A stretch of 64,000 bases of DNA, taken from Flavobacterium sp. Root935 (GTDB taxonomy: Bacteria; Bacteroidota; Bacteroidia; Flavobacteriales; Flavobacteriaceae). Position numbers and translations under genes: made by a program. This document shows, one piece after another, positions 1 through 6,993 of this stretch (within the stretch, counting starts at the first letter, position 1; each line of letters begins with the position of its first letter). The notes beneath the pieces are model-generated. The model worked only from the letters and a program-made list of their open reading frames with translations. It searched no databases and was not told the origin of the DNA. The stretch is taken from NCBI RefSeq assembly GCF_001429295.1, contig NZ_LMJL01000012.1:424137-488136 (forward strand), given 5' to 3'.

Positions 1-72
1 AAGGCAGATCGAAACGGATATATCATTTTCAAGCTCCTTATAGATATGTACAATTTCTTTAAGCTTCGTCAT
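1..72 (-). CDS. N-terminus of an unidentified protein, cut by window start
   Basis: An ATG at 72 on the minus strand opens a frame with no stop that runs off the left edge (24 codons, beginning MTKLKEIVHIYKELE). An in-frame TAG lies a few codons upstream, so the start is confined to this ATG or a nearby alternative. The residues look like a soluble amphipathic helix rather than random translation of AT-rich DNA. Too little is visible to name a family. It is divergent from the DUF763 gene across a long AT-rich gap. Confidence 0.4.
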   Translation of the reverse strand, partial: MTKLKEIVHIYKELENDISVSICL

Positions 73-676
73 TTCTGCTGCAACAGAAATGTTTTTTTGT
101 ATCTACAAACACATTCGTTTTTTCATTTTTACTTTTTTTTTGATTACTATTTTTGGCCTATACAATATTTCAACCCTTTCAGGTTCATTTTTTTAAAATT
201 TTTATATGAATTAAAAAGAGAAGGTTTTAACCGTAGTAACTCACAAGCTATAGAATGATAAATGAGTCTTTTGTATTCAGAAATAAACATACAAATGGTC
301 TTAATCTCAATGTTTTTAACTTATTTTTTAAACTCTACTAATTCGATAGAACAAAAGTAAATTAAATATTTAAGTTCCCAAATTTTAATTTAATTTTCTG
401 AAAAAAAAATGTTAACAAAAACGTTTTAGTAATTTTAAACTACTATAAACAAGACAGTTATTGAATAAGGAATTTTTACAGTTTATGTAAGATTTTTATT
501 TAAAACAAAATAAAAAAATGAAAAATATTGACTGAGTGAATGACTTTATTTGCATTTTTTTTGCATCTAAAAGTCAAAATGCAGTCAAAAAAGATGTAAA
601 AACGAGACGAGAAGATTTAAGAAACAATTAAAATTATTAAAACCATTTTTGCCTATTTTTGTAAAAATACTTTCAA
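73..676. other. Long AT-rich intergenic region
   Basis: About 600 bases with runs of A and T and no convincing gene; the small open frame at 46-258 on the plus strand is Phe/Tyr-rich translation of T-runs and I do not regard it as coding. It should hold the divergent promoters of the left-edge gene and the DUF763 gene. A TATTTTTG box at 654-661 fits the TAnnTTTG -7 element, but no clear -33 TTG stands 19 bases upstream and the box is close to the ATG at 677. Confidence 0.5.
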
Positions 677-1897
677 ATGAAGCGTTCTGGCACAGCTGAT
701 CTCCCACTACACTATGGACAAGTTCCATTATGGCTCTCCGAACGGATGTCTAAACTTGGTTTTGCAATTGTTGAAACGATTGCTTTAGAATTTTCAACTT
801 CTGAAGTTATAAGCAAGCTTAGTAATCCTTTTTGGTTTCAAAGCTTTGGTGCCGTAATGGGAATGGACTGGCACTCTTCTGGAATTACAACTTCTGTACT
901 TGGAGCACTAAAAAAATCTGTAAATCCACATTCTAAAGAATTAGGAATCTATATCTGTGGCGGCAAAGGCAAACATTCTATGTTAACACCGCAAGAACTT
1001 CTATTTGTTGGTGAAAAAACAGGACTTGATGGCAACAATTTAGCGAACTGCAGCAGACTTGCCGCAAAAGTTGACAATACCGCTATTCAGGATGGATTTC
1101 AATTGTATCAGCATAATTTTATTGTTGATAATAAAGGTCAATGGGCCGTAATACAACAAGGAATGAACCCTGATTCTAAAACTGCGAGAAGATACCATTG
1201 GCATTCGCCGGGTTTAAAATCTTTTATTGAAGAACCACATACTTTTATTTATGGTGAAAATCAAGGAACTATTTTGAATCTTACTGCGCAGGCGGCGGCA
1301 AAATCCAGAGAAGGAATTTTAGAGTTAGCGAAAGAATCTCCAACCAAAATAATGAAGGAAATGCAATATCTTTCTATGCCTGCACATCATGATGTGAGAA
1401 TGGAAGATGTTAACATGAAAAGACTCGGCGCTATGCTCTGGGCAACTCACGAAAATAAACCTGAAGATTTTGAAGAGCTATTGCTTTTAAAAGGAATGGG
1501 ACCGCGAGCCTTACAATCATTAGCACTTGTTAGTGAAGTCATTTATGGCACTCCTACCCGATTTGAAGATCCTGCGCGTTTTTCATTTGCTCACGGCGGA
1601 AAAGACGGACATCCTTTTCCTGTTCCTGTCAAAATCTACGATGAAACGATTGATACTCTGCAAAAAGCAATTCACCGTGCTAAAATTGGCAACTCAGACA
1701 AAATGGCTGCAATTCAAAAATTATCTGAAATATCTAGAAAAGCAGAAGAGAGTTTTACGCCAAATTCCAATTTTGATGCTTTAATTCAAAGAGAAAGAGA
1801 TGAATCTTATAAATATGGAGGAAGAACTATTTTTGGAGAAGCTAAACCTCCTAAAAAGAAACCTATAAATCCAAATAATCAATTAGAATTATTTTAA
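677..1897 (+). CDS. DUF763 family protein
   Basis: A 406-residue protein that starts directly with the family-like opening MKRSGTADLPLHYGQVP and continues with conserved blocks such as GAVMGMDWHSSGITTSV, ICGGKGKHS and a Gln/His-rich QLYQHNF segment. I recognise these as DUF763, a family of unknown biochemical function that is scattered across bacteria and archaea. A helix-hairpin-helix-like stretch (LLLKGMGPRALQSLALVSEV, around residues 270-290) suggests contact with DNA, which is an inference. No signal peptide or membrane segment is present. It is monocistronic, divergent from the left-edge gene, and closed by a bidirectional terminator shared with the next gene. Confidence 0.85.
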   Translation: MKRSGTADLPLHYGQVPLWLSERMSKLGFAIVETIALEFSTSEVISKLSNPFWFQSFGAVMGMDWHSSGITTSVLGALKKSVNPHSKELGIYICGGKGKHSMLTPQELLFVGEKTGLDGNNLANCSRLAAKVDNTAIQDGFQLYQHNFIVDNKGQWAVIQQGMNPDSKTARRYHWHSPGLKSFIEEPHTFIYGENQGTILNLTAQAAAKSREGILELAKESPTKIMKEMQYLSMPAHHDVRMEDVNMKRLGAMLWATHENKPEDFEELLLLKGMGPRALQSLALVSEVIYGTPTRFEDPARFSFAHGGKDGHPFPVPVKIYDETIDTLQKAIHRAKIGNSDKMAAIQKLSEISRKAEESFTPNSNFDALIQRERDESYKYGGRTIFGEAKPPKKKPINPNNQLELF

Positions 1898-1918
1898 AAT
1901 TAAAAATTTATCAAATAA

Positions 1919-1957
1919 AAAAAAAACTCCAAAATCAAATGACTTTGGAGTTTTTTA
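1919..1957. terminator. Bidirectional terminator
   Basis: AAAAAACTCCAAA and TTTGGAGTTTTTT form a 13-bp stem around a ten-base loop, with an A-run before and a T-run after. It lies between the convergent DUF763 gene and the exported protein gene at 1980, and can serve both. Confidence 0.85.
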
Positions 1958-1979
1958 TTAATAGCTTGTTTAAAATATA

Positions 1980-2426
1980 TTACATTAAGTCGTTAAACTC
2001 GTGTAAAGATTTTAATGTATTTTCGTAAAATAATATTGCAGCGATAAGATTTCCTTTATCTGAATAAGGCATCATTTTTCTTTGAAACTCTACTGTAGTA
2101 TCTAAGAAAGTTGTAGTACCAACTGCTTGATTATCTAATATTTTCTTGTGATCACTATCGTCTGGAATACCTAAATCTGCCATTGTAACACCTGGTTTAG
2201 TAACCAAAGCAATATATGGAAGAGTTTTTACTAGAACTTTAATACGCTCAATGTACAATTCTAAAAGTTCTCCTTTTTGCATACCGCTCAATTCTTTTTG
2301 GTCGTGGTATTTACGGATTAAGGCTGTTGTACTGATAATACTTCTTGGGGCATTTTTTGCCTGTGCTGATATAGCGCCAGTCGTCAAGAAGAAAAGGAAA
2401 CTTAGTAAAATAATTTTGCTTTTCAT
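1980..2426 (-). CDS. Small exported protein of unknown function
   Basis: 148 residues with a clear signal peptide (MKSKIILLSFLFFLTTGAIS, cleaved near AQA). The mature part is helical and charged, with LLELYIERIKVLVKTLPYIAL near residues 54-75 and no cysteines. I do not recognise a domain. The size and helix pattern suggest a periplasmic or surface-soluble helical protein, which is inference. It is monocistronic and convergent with the DUF763 gene; its upstream region (2427-2551) faces the end of the next gene on the same strand. Confidence 0.75.
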   Translation of the reverse strand: MKSKIILLSFLFFLTTGAISAQAKNAPRSIISTTALIRKYHDQKELSGMQKGELLELYIERIKVLVKTLPYIALVTKPGVTMADLGIPDDSDHKKILDNQAVGTTTFLDTTVEFQRKMMPYSDKGNLIAAILFYENTLKSLHEFNDLM

Positions 2427-2551
2427 TTTAATGTAATTGGTTGTTGATTAATGACAAAAATATATAATTTAACTTAAATTGCAACTTTATTGATTTCTTT
2501 TTTTCTGAAAATTTTAACAAATTGATATTAACTTAGTCAGAAGCAGTATTT

Positions 2552-3232
2552 TTAGTACGATTGCACCAATTTAGGAGTATTATTTTCTATCTCTTCTGTT
2601 GGTTTTATTATCCTAAAACGACTTGGGTATTTTATCCAGATACTTTTTTTGTTGCCATAGTAATCCATAAATTCTTCGCATACAAAAACGGCATGCGCTT
2701 TTGACCACGCCACTACACCACAGTATTCACTTCCAGACTGTCTTTTCAGCTTCTGCACTTGTTTGCCTTTTGTAAATCCTAAGTATTTGTAGATTGTTGG
2801 TGTATAAACTGTACCGTCTTCCAGATCTTCTAATGCTTTATCAAAAGTCGATTCTTTATCGATAATCTGTTTGTATTTTCCCATTACGGCATAGGTCAAT
2901 ATTGCGTAGTCTGTTATTTTTTCACTTTCGCAATTGTCTTTAATGTAAACAAACCCAGCTGAAGTTTTAGCTATTTTAATTTCCTCATCTTTTAGAAGAA
3001 ATGAGGCGTTATTCTTTAATGTGATCTTTTGTAAACTATCATTTATCTTTTCAGTTACAAAAAGATTATCCAACCCATAAACGTTTAAAGATGCTTTAAT
3101 AAAAGCAATTGACGAGCAATTTGTGCGTTCTCCTTGTTTAAAGCTTTCGAATATTTTATCTGCACTTAATTGTGAATAAGAACTTGAATAGACAAACATT
3201 AAAAGTAAAAATATTGAACTGACAGATTTCAT
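2552..3232 (-). CDS. Exported protein of unknown function
   Basis: The open frame reaches 3265, but the codons upstream give a non-signal-like leader, whereas the ATG at 3232 begins MKSVSSIFLLLMFVYSSSYS, a typical Bacteroidota signal peptide. I take this as the start (227 residues). The mature protein has Cys residues (TNCSSIAF, DNCESEK, SEYCGVVAWSKAHAVFVCEE) and a pattern Cys ... His (AWSKAHAVFV) that loosely recalls papain-like C39 folds, with a possible Cys/His pair in the N-terminal TNCSSIAFIKA and the HAVFV strand. That resemblance is weak and I do not assign activity. Monocistronic. Confidence 0.7.
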   Translation of the reverse strand: MKSVSSIFLLLMFVYSSSYSQLSADKIFESFKQGERTNCSSIAFIKASLNVYGLDNLFVTEKINDSLQKITLKNNASFLLKDEEIKIAKTSAGFVYIKDNCESEKITDYAILTYAVMGKYKQIIDKESTFDKALEDLEDGTVYTPTIYKYLGFTKGKQVQKLKRQSGSEYCGVVAWSKAHAVFVCEEFMDYYGNKKSIWIKYPSRFRIIKPTEEIENNTPKLVQSY

Positions 3233-3391
3233 CGAATTTAAATTTTTATAGTTGGTTTGCACCATTTTTTTGGAATATACAGTTTTACAAATCTATAAAA
3301 ATCAATTCATAGTTCTTTTTTTAGTTTTGAACTTTTTTGAAAAATTTTAAAATGTGAGTAATACTGCTTAAATAACAAGTAAATAGGTCTA

Positions 3392-3433
3392 AAAAAATAA
3401 AGCGCCTTAAATATTTAAGGCGCTTTATTTTTT
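3392..3433. terminator. Perfect 42-bp palindromic terminator
   Basis: The two halves are exact reverse complements about a centre between 3412 and 3413, with GC core GCGCC/GGCGC and A/T runs outside. It overlaps the stop codon of the small gene at 3432-3626 and acts on either strand. Confidence 0.85.
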
Positions 3434-3626
3434 ATTTTTTTTCTTCATTGTTCATTTTGTCGTCAAAATCAGGTTTTTCACCTTTAAACTTATGAGTGTC
3501 AACATCATAATTCTCATCGTTTGTTAGAACTTCATCATGATCTTTATATTGATGTTTTCTCGTATCACTGCGATTATCAGAACTATTATCTTTAGTAATA
3601 TTCTGATTTTGATTATTTGTTTTCAT
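3432..3626 (-). CDS. Small, very hydrophilic protein
   Basis: 64 residues (MKTNNQNQNITKDNSSDNRS at the N-terminus) made almost entirely of Asn, Asp, Lys, Glu, Ser and Gln, with no hydrophobic core and no Cys. It is probably intrinsically disordered. I do not know a named family; disordered acidic proteins of this size are often stress-linked in Bacteroidota, but nothing here proves it. The stop codon lies inside a strong terminator, which supports a real short transcription unit. Confidence 0.6.
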   Translation of the reverse strand: MKTNNQNQNITKDNSSDNRSDTRKHQYKDHDEVLTNDENYDVDTHKFKGEKPDFDDKMNNEEKK

Positions 3627-3774
3627 AATTTCTACATTTTAATTTTTATTAAAATTAGTCGAAATATGTGCTTTAGCACTTATATAATCCTAGCAAAAAG
3701 TTATAAAATACTCTTATACATATATAAATATAATCAAAATCATCACGTTTTAACTGTAAGTTTGAAAAACTCAT

Positions 3775-3805
3775 TTTGTACTGGTAACCTTTTACCTTAA
3801 ATTTG
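3775..3805 (+). promoter_or_regulatory. Bacteroidota-type promoter of the monooxygenase gene
   Basis: A TTTG at 3775-3778 is followed after exactly 19 bases by TAAATTTG (3798-3805), matching the -33/-7 consensus of the Bacteroidota primary sigma factor. Transcription would start near 3812, leaving a leader of about 70 bases before the GTG at 3884. Confidence 0.65.
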
Positions 3806-3817
3806 CACAGCTGTAAA

Positions 3818-3841
3818 AATGTGAGAAATATTTTTCACATT
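3818..3841. promoter_or_regulatory. TGTGA/TCACA dyad at the transcript start
   Basis: AATGTGAGAAAT and ATTTTTCACATT are reverse complements apart from one G-T pair. The dyad lies immediately downstream of the predicted start of transcription, where a bound repressor or an RNA hairpin would act on the monooxygenase gene. The half-sites resemble those of the Crp/Fnr family, but the spacing is ten bases instead of six. Confidence 0.45.
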
Positions 3842-3883
3842 AGATTGTACCGAAATACAATTAGATCCAGCAAATGAACGAAA

Positions 3884-5338
3884 GTGGAAAAAGAGAAAAG
3901 AGATAAAGCAAGCTGGACTATTTGTAATGAGTGTCAAGGACGTGGCAAAAAAAGCCGCGGTCTTAGTGACAAAGCGCGACGCCAATACCAGAATGCAGTA
4001 GACCAATTTGAAAAAACAAATGGCAAAGGAACAGCTCCTATTCGACCTAAAGCTCACCAGCATACTTGCTTAAATTGTAATGGATCTGGATTGATTCCTT
4101 CTGACAATCATCCTGAAGCAGATACAGAAAATTATCCCCATGTTGCTATTATTGGCGCCGGAATTGGCGGAGTAGCATTAGCTGCTGCCTGTTTACATCG
4201 GGGTGTTCCTTTTACGCTTTACGAACGTGATGCTAATTTTGCAGCTCGATCTCAGGGTTACGGACTTACTTTGCAGCAAGCAAGCAAAGCAATCGAAGGA
4301 TTAGGTATTTTTTCTTTGAATGAAAAAGTAATTTCAACCAGACATTTGGTTCATACTACAGAAGGAAAAGTGATTGGAGAATGGGGAATTCGAAAATGGC
4401 TGCAGCAAGATGCTAAAAAATCTTCGAAACGCACCAATATGCACATCGCACGACAATCTTTACGATTAGCATTACTTGAGCAGCTCGACGGACATGATAC
4501 TGTACAATGGGGACATCAACTAATTGATTTTAAAGAAAATGATGATGATATTGAACTGAATTTTCAAGTAAATGGAGAACTTAAAACATCTAAAGCCGAC
4601 CTTATCGTTGGTGCCGATGGTATTCGCAGCTCGGTTCGCAGATTACTGATTGGCGATGATATTACCCCCCTGCGCTATCTCGATTGTATTGTTATATTAG
4701 GAATTTGCCCTTTAAGCGCTCTAATAGATGTTGAGAGTTCTTTATTAGATTCAGCAACTGTATTTCAAACTGCCAATGGAAATGAACGAATTTATATAAT
4801 GCCTTACACAGCAGATTCTGTTATGTGGCAGCTTAGTTTTCCAATGCCGGAAGAAGATGCTAAAGCGTTAAGCGCACTTGGACCAAAAGCACTTAAAGAA
4901 GAAGCCTGCCGTAGAACGCAGTGGCATGATCCTATTCCTCAAATTTTATCAGCGACAATGGAAGCTCAAATTTCTGGATATCCGGTATATGACCGTGAAT
5001 TACTCCAATCTGAATTACTGGAGAAAGCTGGAAAAGTTACACTAATTGGAGACGCAGCCCACCCAATGAGTCCGTTTAAAGGACAAGGAGCCAATCAAGC
5101 TTTACTGGATGCACTCACACTCGCAAGAGGAATTTCAAAAGAATGCCGACCGCTTTCTGAATGGAGAAAAAAAGGAATTAGAAAAACTGTTTTAACCGAC
5201 TTTGAAACAGAAATGCTAGAACGCAGTGCTGTTAAAGTAAAAGACTCTGCAGATGCGGCACAATTTCTTCATTCGGAAATCGTACTTCACGAAGGCAATG
5301 AACCGAGAGGACGTTGTTTGAAGAAAAAAGAAGCTTAA
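3884..5338 (+). CDS. FAD-dependent monooxygenase with N-terminal CxxCxGxG zinc motif
   Basis: 484 residues from a GTG; an in-frame TGA nine bases upstream rules out a longer start, and the nearby ATG at 3874 is out of frame. Residues 14-70 carry CNECQGRG and CLNCNGSG, two copies of the CxxCxGxG motif of the DnaJ zinc finger, enough for one zinc site. From residue 86 follows a flavin monooxygenase (FAD_binding_3 type): GAGIGG dinucleotide loop (91-96), acidic residue ending strand 2 (YERD), GADGIRSSVRR, and GDAAHPMSPFKGQGANQAL near the C-terminal third. Related enzymes hydroxylate aromatic or polycyclic compounds using NAD(P)H; TetX and similar drug-inactivating enzymes share the fold. The substrate cannot be told. 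The fusion is unusual. Confidence 0.85.
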   Translation: MEKEKRDKASWTICNECQGRGKKSRGLSDKARRQYQNAVDQFEKTNGKGTAPIRPKAHQHTCLNCNGSGLIPSDNHPEADTENYPHVAIIGAGIGGVALAAACLHRGVPFTLYERDANFAARSQGYGLTLQQASKAIEGLGIFSLNEKVISTRHLVHTTEGKVIGEWGIRKWLQQDAKKSSKRTNMHIARQSLRLALLEQLDGHDTVQWGHQLIDFKENDDDIELNFQVNGELKTSKADLIVGADGIRSSVRRLLIGDDITPLRYLDCIVILGICPLSALIDVESSLLDSATVFQTANGNERIYIMPYTADSVMWQLSFPMPEEDAKALSALGPKALKEEACRRTQWHDPIPQILSATMEAQISGYPVYDRELLQSELLEKAGKVTLIGDAAHPMSPFKGQGANQALLDALTLARGISKECRPLSEWRKKGIRKTVLTDFETEMLERSAVKVKDSADAAQFLHSEIVLHEGNEPRGRCLKKKEA

Positions 5339-5691
5339 AATTCTTCTATTCTAATTTTAAAATAAATATCGTGTACTTTTTCTTTCATCAAATCTTATAA
5401 CTGATGAAATTCCCCTACAATATTTCTCAAAAATGACAATAATAGCACCCATTTCTTAAATTTGATGGAGATTATTAAATAAATAACTATAATTGCATCA
5501 AATTATTAAACTTTTTTCACACTTTGAAATAATTTCCCTTCACTATAATTAAAGATTTTGTAGTAAACATAAAATGGAAGATTATGTTTATGGACAGCCC
5601 GCCTTATGCTTTATGCATCTGGCGGGTTTTACAAATTATAATGTCTAATAAATATAATCATTAATTATTTTTGAAATATTTAAAACCTTTT
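5339..5691. other. Intergenic region with an orphan hairpin
   Basis: No gene is visible. The one structured element is a GC-rich hairpin at 5596-5630 (listed separately), about 260 bases after the monooxygenase stop codon and therefore not an obvious terminator for it. The rest is AT-rich. Confidence 0.5.
5596..5630 (+). terminator. GC-rich hairpin followed by T-run
   Basis: CCCGCC (5598-5603) pairs with GGCGGG (5621-5626), extended by AG/TT, and is followed by TTTT. It looks like an intrinsic terminator but no gene ends just upstream, so it may end a small RNA or a long 3' UTR. Confidence 0.5.
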
Positions 5692-5709
5692 AAATACCGA
5701 TCGGTATTT
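5692..5709. promoter_or_regulatory. TetR-type operator, copy 1
   Basis: AAATACCGATCGGTATTT is a perfect 18-bp palindrome located just upstream of a TATATTTA -7-like box (5715-5722) of the tetR gene, where it would overlap the -33 element. The identical palindrome recurs at 6351-6368. Confidence 0.8.
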
Positions 5710-5751
5710 ATTGTTATATTTACTGAGAATTTTAATTCAACTTAAAAAATC

Positions 5752-6333
5752 ATGAATACTTCTGAGTTTATATTAGAAAAAGTTTCCCCAGTTTTCAACA
5801 AACAAGGATATGTTGGAACCAGTCTTACAGACATTACAAATGCAACTGGACTTACGAAAGGCGCTATATATTGTAATTTTTCTAATAAAGAAGATTTAGC
5901 ATTACAAGCTTTTCGCTACAATATAAATGCAGCAATAACTCCTTTGTTTACATTAGTCGCTGCTACAGAAGGCAGTATAAATAAACTTTATGCCGTAACC
6001 AATTATCAGCGCAGTTATTATGAATTAGTGAAAGACAGAGGCGGATGTCCGATGCTGAGAGCAGGAATAGATACAAAATTTATTAATCCGTTATTGTTTA
6101 AGGCCGCACAGCAATTATCTCAAAAATTTATTATCGGTCTTACTACTATTATTAATGATGGAATCACTGCTAATCAAATTAATGAAAATACAGATCCGGT
6201 TAAATATTCCAAAATAATTCTATCCCTCATTGAAGGAAGTTCACTTCTAGCATTTACCCATAACGATGAAAGTTACATAGCCAATGCTATGGACTTTATA
6301 GACAGTACTATAATTGCCGCTATTACCAAATAA
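5752..6333 (+). CDS. TetR family transcriptional regulator
   Basis: 193 residues. The N-terminal helix-turn-helix is clear: FNKQGYVGTSLTDITNATGL followed by TKGAIYCNFSNKEDLALQAF (residues 17-56), the normal TetR DNA-binding domain. The C-terminal ligand domain contains RGGCPMLRAGIDT, similar to the TetR_C_16/YcdC-like group often annotated near detoxification genes. The perfect palindrome before its promoter and again before the next gene indicates autoregulation and control of the thioesterase gene. The inducing ligand is unknown; an acyl-CoA or a toxic small molecule are possible. Confidence 0.9.
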   Translation: MNTSEFILEKVSPVFNKQGYVGTSLTDITNATGLTKGAIYCNFSNKEDLALQAFRYNINAAITPLFTLVAATEGSINKLYAVTNYQRSYYELVKDRGGCPMLRAGIDTKFINPLLFKAAQQLSQKFIIGLTTIINDGITANQINENTDPVKYSKIILSLIEGSSLLAFTHNDESYIANAMDFIDSTIIAAITK

Positions 6334-6350
6334 AAATTTTTTAACCTTTC

Positions 6351-6368
6351 AAATACCGATCGGTATTT
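6351..6368. promoter_or_regulatory. TetR-type operator, copy 2
   Basis: Exact second copy of AAATACCGATCGGTATTT, 17 bases after the tetR stop codon and 19 bases before the thioesterase ATG. Its position between the two genes suggests the thioesterase gene has its own repressed promoter in addition to read-through. Confidence 0.8.
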
Positions 6369-6387
6369 GATGTAATACATTTATAAA

Positions 6388-6888
6388 ATGGAAAAAATAT
6401 TAAAGACAAAAAGAAAAGTTAGATTTCAGGATTGTGATCCTTTTAATCATTTAAATAACTCGAAGTATCTAGAGTACTTTATTAATGTGAGAGAAGATCA
6501 AATCGCAGAGCATTATGACCTTGATATTTTTAAATACATGAAAAAAACAGGTCTCAGCTGGGTTGTGGCATCAAATCAAATAAGTTATATAAAACCAGCA
6601 TTTACAATGGAAACGGTTTTAATTGATTCGCAATTAATTCAATATACGGATAATTTCCTGCTGGTTGAGATGAAAATGTGGAACGAAAGTGAAACCGAAC
6701 TAAAATCTGTTTTATGGATAAAGTTTGTGCATTTCAATCTTCAAACCCAAAAAACAGCCAATCATTCTGATGAATTGATGCAGTTATTTCAATCGGTTGT
6801 TGTACCTGTAGACCAATCTATTTTTGAAAAAAGATCAATAGAAATTATTCAAAAATTAAAAAGCAGAACGGAAGTGAATCAGCAATAA
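6388..6888 (+). CDS. Hotdog-fold acyl-CoA thioesterase family protein
   Basis: 166 residues. The segment VRFQDCDPFNHLNNSKYLEY (residues 10-30) carries the D-x-x-x-H-x-N pattern of the YbgC/FadM 4-hydroxybenzoyl-CoA thioesterase group, with the catalytic Asp in RFQDCD and the conserved LNNSKYLEYF helix. These enzymes hydrolyse acyl-CoA thioesters in the cytosol. No signal peptide. It lies directly downstream of tetR, with the shared palindrome in between, so it is the probable regulated target. The chain length or aromatic nature of the substrate cannot be read from the sequence. Confidence 0.8.
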   Translation: MEKILKTKRKVRFQDCDPFNHLNNSKYLEYFINVREDQIAEHYDLDIFKYMKKTGLSWVVASNQISYIKPAFTMETVLIDSQLIQYTDNFLLVEMKMWNESETELKSVLWIKFVHFNLQTQKTANHSDELMQLFQSVVVPVDQSIFEKRSIEIIQKLKSRTEVNQQ

Positions 6889-6912
6889 AGCTTCAATAAT
6901 TTAATAAATAAA

Positions 6913-6943
6913 AAAGCCCATTCCTATTCAGTTTGGGCTTTAT
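6913..6943. terminator. Bidirectional terminator
   Basis: AAAGCCCA (6913-6920) and TGGGCTTT (6934-6941) form a hairpin with flanking A- and T-runs between the convergent thioesterase and M56 peptidase genes. Confidence 0.8.
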
Positions 6944-6993
6944 TTTGTCTTACAACTTGAGTTTTTTAACTCATTCAAATAATTAGTTTTCTT

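Noticed and set aside
46..258. 70-codon open frame near the left edge
   Set aside because: Phe/Tyr-rich translation of T-runs in AT-rich DNA, without a domain or a plausible signal; it overlaps the better minus-strand start at 72.
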